From Panonychus citri (taxonomy: Eukaryota; Arthropoda; Arachnida; Trombidiformes; Tetranychidae), in assembly GCF_014898815.1 (NCBI RefSeq), contig NW_026515539.1, positions 1,240,001 through 1,304,000 on the forward strand: DNA of 64,000 nt, in the 5' to 3' direction. The notes below the pieces were generated by a model. It searched no databases, had not been told where the DNA came from, and saw nothing but the letters and a program-made list of their open reading frames with translations. The translations under genes were made by a program, and so were the position numbers. Below are positions 23,162-33,224 of this stretch, in pieces. Positions within the stretch are counted from its first letter, which is position 1; every line of letters starts with the position of its first letter.

Positions 23162-23913
23162 TGAGCATGATAACCTGTGTGGATATGGCTGCATTTTTCA
23201 CATAATCTGTATGAAGCTTTAGGTATTAATTTGACTGTTGAAGATTCATTGATTTTGATTTTATTGTTCTTTTCTTTTATCTTTAGATTCTCTTCTTCGT
23301 CATCTATTTGTATTATCACTTTATATGATTCCGATGATGTTTTCTTCATTTGTATTGTTATTTTCTCTGGTTTTTCCAATGATTCAAAGTATGAGACGAT
23401 TTTATTGGCTTCTTCTTTTGTTGTTATTGTTGTTTCATAATATTTCCATGAGATGTGAATAATAACAATATCTTGGTCCAAAATACTGGTAATTTGTTGG
23501 ATCACGTTTTCTGGTGTTTCAGGTGATAATAATATTTGTTTTCTTTTGCTTCTCAATCCTTTTTCATCCACAATCCACTTTTTATCAGCAATTTCATCAA
23601 TTAATTTTCGATGAATTTGATTTTTGTAGGCAATCACAATTTGAGATGATCTTTCAATTTTTTCTTGGTCAATTGTTATATCATTGTACTTTTCACTAAT
23701 CAAATTTATTATTGTTTTCACTGCTTTCAGGTCAATATCAATTGAAGATTCATCTTCTAACCATTGGCACGTTATTAGATTAAGTAGTTGAATAAGTTTG
23801 TCATTTGATGTCACTGGTTTTTCACTTCTATTGATCGATTCAATTATTGGTATAAGATGTGAGTATTGAATATTTTTATTAGTTTTTATTTCTAATGTTA
23901 ACCATTCAAGCAT
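23149..23913 (-). CDS. Element A ORF1: small nucleic-acid-binding protein
   Basis: A 254-residue protein starting with MLEWLTLEIK. It is related to element B ORF1 (for example both contain LIQLLNLITCQWLED). The end carries a single zinc-knuckle-like cluster, CEKCSHIHTGYHAQC, matched in B by CNKCLLIHTGYHIQC. No other domain was recognised. ORF1 proteins of LINEs bind element RNA, and this one is unusually short. Its stop codon TGA lies inside the start region of ORF2 (ATGCTTCATTTGA), pointing to translation of ORF2 by termination-reinitiation. Confidence 0.82.
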   Translation of the reverse strand: MLEWLTLEIKTNKNIQYSHLIPIIESINRSEKPVTSNDKLIQLLNLITCQWLEDESSIDIDLKAVKTIINLISEKYNDITIDQEKIERSSQIVIAYKNQIHRKLIDEIADKKWIVDEKGLRSKRKQILLSPETPENVIQQITSILDQDIVIIHISWKYYETTITTKEEANKIVSYFESLEKPEKITIQMKKTSSESYKVIIQIDDEEENLKIKEKNNKIKINESSTVKLIPKASYRLCEKCSHIHTGYHAQCFI

Positions 23914-23968
23914 GTTGATTTATTTAATATCGTCTGATTAATTTTTGATTCAGGTAATTACTTGTTAT

Positions 23969-23982
23969 CAGCGCCATCTATA
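23969..23982 (-). promoter_or_regulatory. CTCF-like core between element A and the RING gene
   Basis: Minus-strand reading gives TATAGATGGCGCTG, whose TAGATGGCGC fits the last ten positions of the CTCF core consensus; the first four positions fit poorly. It lies in the 226-bp divergent gap between element A ORF1 and the RING-type gene. Confidence 0.35.
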
Positions 23983-24139
23983 TTGTTTGATATTAACTAA
24001 ACTAATTTGGCGTATTTTTTCATTTTTGCTTTTTCTTTTGTTGATTAACGTACTTTCTAGATTGTTGTTTCAATTAGTTAATTGTTTTATTCTATTATTA
24101 ATAATATTGTTATTATTTTTGTTTCTAATTGTAATAATA

Positions 24140-25015
24140 ATGGCAACTGTTCATCAACTTAGTGGTCAATATGCTGATTTTTTCATTTGCGGTTTGTGTA
24201 ATAAACTTGCAACCCGACCTCAAGTTCATGATGGTGGTTATGGACAAGATTTTTGTCAACGAGTATTTTGCGAGGTTTGTGTTGGTGCTCGAGCTGATAA
24301 TCCTGTTTTTCGACGTTCTGGTCGTTATGGTTATGAGACAATTTGTCCAACTGCTGGTTGTAAAATTAATTTCAAGCCCCCTTATTTTCGGAAACTTGGA
24401 ATAATAGAGCGTATCGCTTATAATAATTTGACTGTGGCTTGTCGATTATGTGAAAAGCGTTTCGAAATTAATAATTATTTGGCTCACTCTTTTACTTGCA
24501 AGGGTAAAGAAGTATCAACAACTAATCCACCAGCAGTTTTACTTGGTGATATTCGTCGTTTCACTCCAACTCCCGCTAATGTCTCAATAATAAAGAAAAT
24601 AATAAATAATAATCGCTTGCGTTTGGTGTCAAACAATATTTTGCGATGGAAAGTCGACAAGCCAAAGCCATTTGTTAATATGTATTTCCGGACTCTTGGT
24701 AACGATTTTCAATATTTGATGGATACCAAGATGAAAGTTTCTGATGCTTTGGTTAAAATTGCTGATACTAAGAATCTTGATCCAACTTCAATTGATGTCG
24801 TATATGTCGGACATTTATCAATGAGACAATTTGAATTTGTTGCTGATTTTTTGAATTTTATGCCTAATTGTGCTGATTTCAATTTGGTTGGAATGTCTCG
24901 TAATTTCAATAATTCAGGACAAGATTTACGCTTACAAATTTTGGCTGCTCATCCCAAGCGTATTATTGTTAATGAACCCGATAAAGAAGCTACTTCTTCA
25001 GTTACTGAGCCATGA
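24140..25015 (+). CDS. RING-type plus C2HC zinc-finger protein, possible E3 ligase
   Basis: A single-exon gene for 291 residues. Residues 15-75 hold an irregular RING-like array: FICGLC, then FCQRVFCEVC, then ICPTAGC. A second finger, CRLCEKRFEINNYLAHSFTC (CxxC-x12-H-x4-C), follows at about 100, an arrangement reminiscent of TRAF/SIAH-type ligases. The C-terminal half (about 170-265) is a compact alpha/beta region with no motif I recognise; a ubiquitin-like (RAWUL-type) fold is only a guess. The gene lies head-to-head with element A ORF1 (226 bp apart) and tail-to-tail with an orphan retroelement ORF1. It could be a host gene with elements inserted around it, or a gene carried by an element. 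The longer frame starting at 23945 adds a hydrophobic stretch but lacks an ATG. Confidence 0.65.
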   Translation: MATVHQLSGQYADFFICGLCNKLATRPQVHDGGYGQDFCQRVFCEVCVGARADNPVFRRSGRYGYETICPTAGCKINFKPPYFRKLGIIERIAYNNLTVACRLCEKRFEINNYLAHSFTCKGKEVSTTNPPAVLLGDIRRFTPTPANVSIIKKIINNNRLRLVSNNILRWKVDKPKPFVNMYFRTLGNDFQYLMDTKMKVSDALVKIADTKNLDPTSIDVVYVGHLSMRQFEFVADFLNFMPNCADFNLVGMSRNFNNSGQDLRLQILAAHPKRIIVNEPDKEATSSVTEP

Positions 25016-25312
25016 GCTTTATTTCAATTTTAAATGGTTACATGATCTTTTATTATTATTTTTCTTTAAATCAGTGGAACAATTTTGTATTTTCTTTTTA
25101 CTTTCTTGATTTTCATTTCCTTTTCTATTATTCATTTGTAATCCATCATCATATTCATTTTGTATTCCTTTCGATTTAATTCCGATACTTGAAAACTTAC
25201 TGTTTATTTCATTATTGTTATTCTATCCACTTGATTGTATCATGACCATTTTGTTTCTATTATTATTGTTTATTATTATCAATTCGACAATAATATTAAC
25301 AATAGTATTCAA
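25016..25312. other. Convergent gap between RING gene and orphan ORF1
   Basis: A 297-bp T-rich stretch between two convergent stop codons, presumably both 3' UTRs. It contains no hairpin like those at the 3' ends of elements A and B. Confidence 0.4.
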
Positions 25313-26464
25313 TTAAACCATCAAATATTGGTATTCGAATGCCACTTTACTTGCTTCAATTTGTAGTTTGTTTCGGTATTCAGGGCATTTAATTGTTCCT
25401 GGTTTGTGGCCTTTTCGGTAACAAGTAGCACATTTACTGAATTGTTCAGCCGTTTCAACACAAAATATTGAGCTGTGTGCACCAGCACAATGAGTACACA
25501 AATCTTGATTTTTACATTGTTTGCGAAAATGATCCAATGAATGACAACGGGTACAATAAAGAATATCGAATATATCAATTACTTTGTGGGCTTGCATTCC
25601 ACTTGATATTATTCCGTTTCTTTTTTGAATATCTGAGCGTAACGCTGGACTTATCTTCGCAATAATGTCGTTATTATTGTTATTTTTTCGGATGACTCTT
25701 GTTATCTTGAAATTGTCTTGGTCAAAGTTCTTGTTGTATAAGAGAAATGTTTTCTCATATAAGTTCTCATTCTTGTGTAGTCCAGGGACGTTAATTATTT
25801 TTATTTTTGGTGCTTTCCGCTTCATTCTGGTGATATCGAATTCGCTGAAGTTCTCAATAATAACATTAATAATAATATCCAATGTTTCTTCATCTTGAGC
25901 TTTGATCTTTATGTTGTCTTTGTTTTCAAAGAATGAATGACTTTTTTCAATATGTAATTTGTTTTCCTCTTTTAGTTGTGAAATTTTCATGTAAATTTCA
26001 TTTGGTTTTAACGTCTCACTTTTTATTATTGCTGATGGTGAATATGGTCGACATTCCCATTCAAGCCATGAGCTTGGAATTGTATCATCCACTTTTCTCA
26101 TCTTTATTGGTACCAATGTTTCATCATCATTTTTTCTCTTGTTTGTTTCTTTTATTTGTTCTTCCTCCGTTTTTTCTTCTTCTTCCATGTTTATTGCTTC
26201 ATTGAGAATCGAAATTGATTGTTTATCACGAATTATTTTTTCTAATTGTTGGCCAAATTGTTTTATTTTTTCTTTTTTATTCGTCAGTTTGAATGTTGTA
26301 ATTATTTTTCTGTCTTTGAGAATTGTTGTTACATCCTTTTGTAAGTTCATCATCGATTCCATTGGTATTTCTTCACAGTATTTGGGTAAATCACTTTCGT
26401 TCATATTCAGTATTAGTTCAATTTTACTTGACCACTTTTCCATTTCTGTTTGATTGAGAGACAT
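25313..26464 (-). CDS. Orphan retrotransposon ORF1 (gag-like, CCHC knuckles)
   Basis: An intact 383-residue ORF. The N-terminal half is helical and charged with a basic KRKNDDETLVPIKMRK segment. The middle has KIKIINVPGL and RVIRKNNNNNDIIAKISPALR, corresponding in order to VVNVDSLI...VTRKNG...ISPIIR in element C ORF1. The C-terminus has three zinc knuckles (CTRCHSLDHFRKQC, CTHCAGAHSSIFC, CATCYRKGHKPGTIKC), then VAFEYQYLMV, matching MSFELQYINY in element C. It is therefore a LINE ORF1 of the element C type. No ORF2 follows it downstream on its strand; instead the antisense RING gene begins to converge 297 bp away. It may be a truncated insertion or a co-opted gene. Confidence 0.8.
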   Translation of the reverse strand: MSLNQTEMEKWSSKIELILNMNESDLPKYCEEIPMESMMNLQKDVTTILKDRKIITTFKLTNKKEKIKQFGQQLEKIIRDKQSISILNEAINMEEEEKTEEEQIKETNKRKNDDETLVPIKMRKVDDTIPSSWLEWECRPYSPSAIIKSETLKPNEIYMKISQLKEENKLHIEKSHSFFENKDNIKIKAQDEETLDIIINVIIENFSEFDITRMKRKAPKIKIINVPGLHKNENLYEKTFLLYNKNFDQDNFKITRVIRKNNNNNDIIAKISPALRSDIQKRNGIISSGMQAHKVIDIFDILYCTRCHSLDHFRKQCKNQDLCTHCAGAHSSIFCVETAEQFSKCATCYRKGHKPGTIKCPEYRNKLQIEASKVAFEYQYLMV

Positions 26465-27112
26465 ATTATTTAATTATTAGTTATTTAATTAATAATATTA
26501 TAATCAATTACTTTTTATATGAATACACAGTTTAAATTATTACTTGTTGTTAACACGTTGGAAGTTACTTCATTAATAATTTCATTTCCGTTACTTTACG
26601 GTTTCATTCAGATTAATCTCCATGGAGATTATTATTTTATTTCCGATATACCACGTGTAAAAAAAACGTGTTCATCGATTTGCTTCTTTTCTTCAGCATT
26701 TCACTGATAAGTTTTTGATTATTAGGTCTTTTATAATGCATTTTTTCAGCATTAAAATATCTGTTAATTAATTATTTTCAATCAGACATTAAATTGCCAT
26801 TTACTTACTTTGTTGTTGTTGTTCCAATGTTCTATTTTTTCGGCATTAATCACTTTAATCCTGGATATAACCACTCTTCCGTCCACTTATTAATTCACTT
26901 ATTATATCAATTAATTCACTTTAATTCACTTTAATTTATTAATTTAATTAATTAATTTAGTTCATCATTCATCATTGAATTGGAGAATAGGGACCGTTTT
27001 TAATCTACAATTGAATTTAGAATTTTTAATTTTTAATCTTCCCCCTCCCGGCGTCCTTTTTGTAAACATTGAAAGGTAATTGTTTGATTTTTGGTCTTAA
27101 TTGTTAGTTAAA
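26465..27112. other. Intergenic region upstream of PIGH
   Basis: AT-rich, 648 bp, between divergent starts of the orphan ORF1 (-) and PIGH (+). It probably contains the PIGH promoter and any 5' UTR of the retroelement ORF. Nothing specific was recognised. Confidence 0.4.
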
Positions 27113-27917
27113 ATGAAGCGATTAAAAGATGATTTGAATTATTATGTTCACCGTAAGTTCATTAGTGTTCAGTGTTATCAATTAGAAGCTCATGTTTATT
27201 GTCATACTAATTTTATTAAGATTAAATTGGTTAAGATTGATTCTTTTGTCAATGTGATCACTTCACCAATTTTAATGTTTACTTTTATTTATTCAATTGT
27301 AATTTATTTTATTTTGATGGTAAGTTTAATTGATTGATTTTTTTTGTCGAAACTGTTTTGATTAATGCTTGACTTATTCTGAATTTTTCTTTCTTAGAGT
27401 TTCTTGGTTAAGATTATTCTTGGTTTCATTTTGCTTTTGTTTTCTTGTTTGTTGACATTTTACTTTAATGTGGTTGAAGGTGAGTGTTAATTATTTAACT
27501 TTTTCTTTTGTTCACATCTACAATTAATTTGTCATTTTTTCTTTTCTTTGTTTAGAATCTTTAGAAATAATTAAATCAATCAATGGTGTAAATTATACTA
27601 CAAAAAATATGCTCGGTAAAAAAGTTTCCAAATTTATAAACTCATCTAATTTTGTTATCAACGAGGCAATAACTATGGTTGGTAATACTTTTGATTTTTT
27701 TGTTCTTGAGAATTTTTTTGTTAATTGTTGTCTTTTTTTCTTATTTCAGTCTCAGGTTATCAGTTATTTAGCTGTTCTTACTTGTGAAAGTAGCAAGTTA
27801 ACATCATCACGACAAGTGAATTTAATTCTTACCCATTTATTACCAAGAAATGATTGTTTAACATTCATTTACACTCACATTCATAGTTTCTTAAATGATG
27901 AAAAAATCAACACTTGA
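27113..27917 (+). CDS. PIGH: PIG-H, GPI-GlcNAc transferase subunit H
   Basis: Four exons (27113-27319, 27398-27479, 27556-27677, 27750-27917) join in frame to 192 residues; human PIGH is 188. PIG-H is a subunit of the ER complex that transfers GlcNAc to phosphatidylinositol, the first step in GPI-anchor synthesis. Residues about 45-92 form two hydrophobic segments, the expected membrane hairpin. The conserved C-terminal PIG-H domain is clear: ESLEIIKSINGV, FVINEAITMSQVISYLAVL and PRNDCLTFIYTHI correspond in order to ESLLIIGSLG, VINEAI...VIYYLCIL and PRLDCLIEIY of the human protein. The overall identity is modest, and the assignment rests on these motifs, length and topology. Confidence 0.85.
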
Positions 27918-28703
27918 TTATATTGGAAAAACAGTTATCACAACGAAACTGTTATTTTATCAAACAACAATCAATTTTGTGAAGATATCAAAACAACTAG
28001 TGCTTCTTAGTTACTTGCAATTTAGTCTTTATATTAATCAGCTATTTTGATTATCATTAATTGTTACAATTTAGACTAAAAATAATGTACAATTACACAG
28101 AGAGTGTCAATCATATTCCAACCAGTTATCTAGTTGATTAACTTAGAATGAATTTTCTTTTCTCTGTCAAAACCTCATCTTCAATCCCGATTGACTGATT
28201 TGATTTTTGATCTCTAAATTTGACGAAATATAATCGTTCACATGTTTCCATGACTTCCATGTTATCGAGTCGATCAATTAACGAAGATGTAAGTCATTTA
28301 TTTTGAATTTCTATTCAGAAATTTACTTTTTCATTATGTTGATAATTAGTCGAATTTTGTATCCATCTTTAATTTCTCTCTTTTTCCCGTAATTACCAGA
28401 GGTTCGTTTGTAGTGTTTGCCGGATTAATATTGGAAATTTAATCTCTCAAACTTAGCATCAACCTCAAAGGTTCACATTGTGCCTTCGACCTTTAATGTA
28501 GATATCAAACCTCGAGGCTGAATGAGAGTTTGTCTCAATCGGTTAATCTGTTTAAATGATTATCCTCATTATAAAATAATCTATTGGGCGATTTTTCTCC
28601 CTAATCTTGGAGACTTTTTTATATAAATAGAAGGGTCCAAATCGTATCATATCATTGCCAGTCCTCGATCAATTCTCTTCTCTTCAATTGTGTCTTCGTC
28701 AAA
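27918..28703. other. Intergenic region with TATA promoter
   Basis: 786 bp, AT-rich. The last 90 bp contain a clear TATA box (28622-28629) for the next gene. No gene or repeat was found elsewhere. Confidence 0.5.
28622..28629 (+). promoter_or_regulatory. TATA box
   Basis: TATAAATA lies about 75 bp before the ATG of the next gene, with a possible initiator around 28650 (CATATCATTGCC). Spacing fits a TATA-driven, probably tissue- or stage-specific promoter, unlike the TATA-less housekeeping genes nearby. Confidence 0.65.
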
Positions 28704-29363
28704 ATGCCAGCTCTCAGTACCTACGAAACTCTTGAACCTTTGATGGTTCCACTCCTAACCGATGCTCTCCTCATTCCAGCTTTTCTCATCGCCAGGAAAT
28801 TAGCTTCCGCCATCTTCATGATCGGTGCAGTTCTGTTCATAATCGCGTCAATTTTGTCCAATGCGTTTACAAGTGTCCCTGGTCTTGAAATTCCTTCTCG
28901 TCGAGTGACTCGAGAAACTTCTACTTCCGTTTGGAATTCATTTCAGAATTTAGAAAAAGAAATTCCTTTTCAAGTGAAAAAAGTTCTTCAATTTCTAAAT
29001 TTGGAAAGTGAAGAATGTCCTGAGTTGATTCAATACACTCTGAGTTGTGACGCATATAAAAACTATCCTGAATGGACTTCGATGATGAATAACACGCTCG
29101 CCGAGAATTCATTTTTCTACAGAGTTCTGGATAAAAATACACAACAATTTGTTGATTCCATAGTTGATGGTGCTTCTTGTGGAATGAAAAAGTTCAAATG
29201 TTCAACAATCGCCTTGTTCCAAGATCTCCTTGAAAGATTCATCACCAAAATGTCCCATCCTGATAAAAGTCAAGTCCCAACAACAACACCAGAACCAAGA
29301 TCAACAATTAAATCTTACGAAAAAATCTTATTTTCTATCATCAATTTAGTTAAAAAAACTTAA
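28704..29363 (+). CDS. Unrecognised single-exon membrane-anchored protein
   Basis: A 219-residue intronless protein beginning MPALSTYETLEPLMV. One strongly hydrophobic segment spans about residues 34-54 (LASAIFMIGAVLFIIASILS), suggesting a membrane anchor or an internal signal. The following 165 residues contain a few cysteines (CPELIQYTLSC, and GASCGMKKFKC), a pattern fitting an extracellular, disulphide-bonded domain. The C-terminus is Ser/Thr/Pro-rich, then basic. I do not recognise a family. The strong TATA promoter directly upstream supports it as a real, regulated gene. Confidence 0.7.
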   Translation: MPALSTYETLEPLMVPLLTDALLIPAFLIARKLASAIFMIGAVLFIIASILSNAFTSVPGLEIPSRRVTRETSTSVWNSFQNLEKEIPFQVKKVLQFLNLESEECPELIQYTLSCDAYKNYPEWTSMMNNTLAENSFFYRVLDKNTQQFVDSIVDGASCGMKKFKCSTIALFQDLLERFITKMSHPDKSQVPTTTPEPRSTIKSYEKILFSIINLVKKT

Positions 29364-29849
29364 GTACATGAATTATTGCAAATACCAATTCTATTTATCA
29401 ACAAGAGTAATCAATAAAATTAATATTCCTTTAACTAACTTGCCTCATCAATTTATTTCTGAAATCGATTGATCTAATTGCATCTAATTCTAGTGATTAG
29501 TGATCTCCAATGTATCAATATTTTCCCAACTTGAACGATCAATATTCTGATAAAATTATCTTTCTAATTGTTTATCAAAATCTTATTTGTTTCAATCATG
29601 GACTGAAGAAGCGATTGTCAATCAATTAGATTAACCAATTCAAGTTAATCAACTAATGTATTAATAAGAGATCATAGATTTGTGAAAATTTTTAATTTCC
29701 AAAGTTTATTGCAGTTGATTAAATGATTGTGATTACAGATTTGATGGTTTCATGTTAATGGGATAAAAGCAAAATAGTTGCAGGGAAATAAATTATTGAA
29801 TGAAATTGATTATTGTTAATTAGCCTTCGATAAGGAGGAAAAGTTTAGT
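29364..29849. other. Convergent intergenic region
   Basis: 486 bp of AT-rich DNA between two convergent genes; contains their 3' UTRs, with an AATAAA-type signal near 29414. No other feature. Confidence 0.4.
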
Positions 29850-30657
29850 TTAAGCCTTAACCGTGGTTGAAGGTAAGGAAGTGGCCATTGGAGCGGCGCT
29901 TGATGCAACAGTCGCAGCGGCAGTACTTGGGGCTGAAGTGGTTGTGGTTGATGTTGATGTTGTAGTAACGGGAGCGGTTGGTGAAGCTGCTGATGATGAG
30001 GATACAGTGGGAGGTGGAGGTGGGGTAACGGGAGCAGCGGCTTTTGTGGTTGCAGCTGAATCGACAATACATTTGAGACAATCGTCCATTGAAGTGAATG
30101 AATTTTTACTTTCGGCGGAAGGACATTTTCCATCTTCGAACTTGTTACAAACTTTTCGTCCCATATCGAACCAGTAAAGGTTTGAAGAGTTGGTTCCATT
30201 GGCACATTGGGTGGAAGGTGAATACTCTCCGTGGCATTTGACGTGAAGATCAAGTGGATGAACATTGTCACCGGGTTTATGAGTCGAATGACCATCGTTC
30301 TCGTAATGGTCATTGTCATGGGAATGATTTGAGGAGAGGGAATTATGATGATGATGATCGTGCCCATGGTCATGTCCATGTTGGAAGGAGATTGCATGAT
30401 GATCAGAGTGAGAGGCTTCATCGGTATGGTTGTGATGTTCATGGGAGTGAGAGTGACCAGCAGAATGAGCGGTTTCATTGTTCATTGGACCATGTGAGTG
30501 TCCATCATGATTATGTTCAGCTGGTGCTAAAATATATCATATCGATTAAAACAATTAAGATAATTTATGAAATTCGATTGTAATTAACTAATAACTCACC
30601 TGATAATACGGTGGCAATTAAACCAACAACACAAATTAAACCAATTATTGACTTCAT
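29850..30657 (-). CDS. Secreted histidine-rich protein with Kunitz-like domain
   Basis: Two exons (30657-30600, 30526-29850) join in frame to 244 residues. Exon 1 encodes a textbook signal peptide (MKSIIGLICVVGLIATVLSA). Residues about 22-85 are packed with histidine, often as GHDHGHDHHHH-type runs, and probably bind metal ions such as zinc or copper. A cysteine domain follows at about 100-160 with CHGEYSPSTQC, YWFDMGRKVCNKFEDGKC and the end FTSMDDCLKC. This matches the spacing and YxFD...C..F..G.C signature of Kunitz/BPTI domains, although the normal first loop differs. The last 75 residues are a Thr/Ala/Pro/Ser mucin-like tail, probably O-glycosylated. Function is unknown; protease inhibition is possible but not shown. 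Confidence 0.8.
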
Positions 30658-32934
30658 TGTAATATGATTAAGATGAATTAATACCTTGGAGATGAATCAA
30701 ATTAAAACGAATACAGTTGGAAGTAGAAATTTATTCTGGTCAAAGTTAATTGTTCCAATTTACAAACTAAACTGAATTTGTTGACGGAAGAACCAATTCT
30801 ATTTATATGTTTCAAATTTCTCGAAAAAATTAAAGATAATTATCACTGATTCTTAATTATCGTCAAGGTTACCATCGTCTTCTTAATCAACCCAACCTCC
30901 TCTCTCGGTGTTAAACTTTTCCCTCCTTTCAAATTATCTTGATTGTTTACATGAAGGTATGAATTTGAAGAGCCAATTAATCAATCAGGTAATAGTTCAT
31001 CATCTTGTAAACAATTGATAATCAGGTTCGCTTACAATTAACTATCAACAACAATTAACTTAATCCCTTTTAGCCTTGGAAATTGATTGTTACCTTTACC
31101 AATCACCATGAACCTGGTCCAATATTTAATTGTTGTTGTTTTTGTTTTCACTAAGAAAATCTCAAATCATCAACTAAATTGTTGTAACAATTTCAAGTGT
31201 ATTCATCATCATATGAGAAGGTTAAATTGTGATTACAATTGAGATTCTAATCGTAAGATAATCAATAAAGTGAAAACAATTAAAATCCAAGGAAATTGAT
31301 TCCTTTTTGTAATTGTTATCATTCAAATTTGTTTTTTCCTAGGGTTAATTGTCAAATCAAAAATTAAGATATCTAATTAATTAGCAATTGAGTTTAACCA
31401 ATGTAATTGTCATTTCCAATTTATCTAATTCTTAATCATATGAATAGTTAAGAAAGTTATTGCCGATACCTCAAGTTGATTCTGATTGTTGATCCACTTA
31501 TAATCGTTGATTAATCTTTTAATTATCATGAGTGAAGTATGTGGAAAATGATGTTCCTTGTTTACGTTAATGATCAACAATCAACACTTAAGATAATTAA
31601 CTTTGATTCTTTAATTTCGTATCAAATTATACTGAAAAAATATCCCCGGACACCTTAGTTATCATTAATTGTAATTGATTTAGGTCACATTATCTTGATG
31701 AGAATCAATTTCATTTTCAATACTTTTATTTATATCTTACATTGATTGTTAAGTTAATTAGTTGATAACAATTAATAATAACATTGTTAACACAAGAGCT
31801 AATTTTAACCATCTAGTTGATTGTAATAATTAACTGAAAGTGTAAAATTTTGTTAATTTTACTTTTCCAACGATAATTTTTTAGTGCATTTAATTAATTG
31901 TATCATTTTTTTTACGCAACAATTAAAATTTGAATGAAAATTTGCTCATCTGATACTAAATTGTTTATAGTTGAACAATTAGTTTGATTAGTCTGAATAT
32001 TGAAAATTCTGAGTTTAATTCCGCATTTATGAAATGTATTAAATTAATTAACCAAATCAATTGATTAGTATTTTCCAATGATTCATTGATTTATTTACTC
32101 TCTCAACAATTAGGAAATAGATTTAGAAATGAGGTATCACCTCTTGTTAATTGATAACAATTAGGAAATTAACTATGATTTGCTGAACGAATTAACTTTT
32201 TGACAGATTAAGATACCATCAAAATTAATCATTAATCTTCAAGTGAAAGTGAATTTGCTTGTTTCTCGTGATTTATTAATCACTAACAATCAAGAGATAG
32301 AAATCTTTTCCTATCTAATTAATTTCTTCACAATTAAACCTGATATTAGATTTTCAATACAACTTATTTGATCAATAATCGTATGAAAATTTCATTTCAT
32401 TTCATTTCATATAATTCACTTAATAATCAAAAAACATTTCACCTTTTAATTACTTTAATCAATTAATTATCGTCCGATTTAATGTCAGTCGAAATTTATT
32501 TTGAAAAAGAATTCCTTTTTTCTATCTAATAATATTCCAAGTATAGCTAAACTTGATTGCTAATCATTATCCAATATTCTAAGCTAATTATGGTTGCATG
32601 AAAATTTCTCAATTAATTGTCAATTGATTAGAATTAACGAAAATTAAATTGCAACTTTTCCTCTTTGTTGTTGATATTTTGTTCTCTTTTTAATTAGTCA
32701 ACGGTCCCTCGAATGGGTTAGTCACTTTTTGGTTTATTAAAAGGAAGGTTGAAAAACGTGAGTTCTTAGTTTTTGAATATTTTGAATGTGAAAACAAATT
32801 AATTAACAATTAATTAGTTAATATTATTATTATTGAGGTCCTAGGGATCACAAAAATAATAGAAAATCATCTAAAAGGTAAGAGAAAAGTGAAATTGAAT
32901 AAAATTTAAATTGACTACAAAATCATTGAGAAAG
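30658..32934. other. Gene-poor AT-rich region
   Basis: 2.3 kb with no coding ORF, very AT-rich and full of AATTGATT/TTAATTGT-like words. A short ATTTC tandem array lies near 32391-32411. The proximal part holds the promoter of the histidine-rich gene. I see no transposon ends or RNA genes. Confidence 0.45.
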
Positions 32935-32963
32935 CATTGGGCAAACGTTACCTTTGCCCAATG
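32935..32963. repeat. Perfect hairpin, 11-bp stem
   Basis: CATTGGGCAAA (32935-32945), loop CGTTACC, then TTTGCCCAATG (32953-32963). The stem is perfect and its GC-rich core is unlike the surrounding DNA. It is one of three hairpins within 360 bp. Confidence 0.8.
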
Positions 32964-33088
32964 TGACAAAACCTAAATTTATACATGTAAATGTATTTAA
33001 AATGCCAAAACAGTTAATTATTATTAATTAATATTACTGTTGAGAATACAAGATTTCTGATTTATCAGAATGACTAGAAATTAATTCC

Positions 33089-33119
33089 GTAAGCATGGGT
33101 CAAGTAGACCCATGCTTAC
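33089..33119. repeat. Perfect hairpin, 13-bp stem
   Basis: GTAAGCATGGGTC (33089-33101), loop AAGTA, then GACCCATGCTTAC (33107-33119). The second half of its stem is partly echoed at about 33161 (CCATGCTTTC). Function unknown. Confidence 0.8.
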
Positions 33120-33224
33120 TGAAATGTTGACTTATCAAAATAACGAGAAACAAATAACCATGCTTTCTAAAATATTGAGAAATATCGTTAATTGTTTTTT
33201 ATTTTTTATTTTTTTATTTTTTGT

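Larger units (their letters stand above)
20040..23950 (-). mobile_element. Non-LTR retrotransposon, element A
   Basis: A minus-strand element with a short ORF1 (23913-23149), a long endonuclease/reverse-transcriptase ORF2 (23161-20123) and a 3' UTR with a terminal hairpin (20098-20075). Both ORFs are uninterrupted and the key catalytic motifs are present, so the copy may be recent. The coding strand is strongly A-rich, as in many LINEs. The element lies in the same orientation as CLPX, with its 3' end about 130 bp upstream of the CLPX ATG. The outer limits are estimates: no target-site duplication was found, and it is undecided whether the ORFs at 24-26.5 kb belong to it. Confidence 0.85.

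Noticed and set aside
20000..24000. Target-site duplication for element A
   Set aside because: No convincing matching words were found at either end; boundaries are left approximate.
29816..30478. Alternative 220-residue frame over the histidine-rich gene
   Set aside because: The other frame joins to a perfect signal-peptide exon and has a Cys pattern; this one is a shadow with Pro/Leu/Ile repeats.
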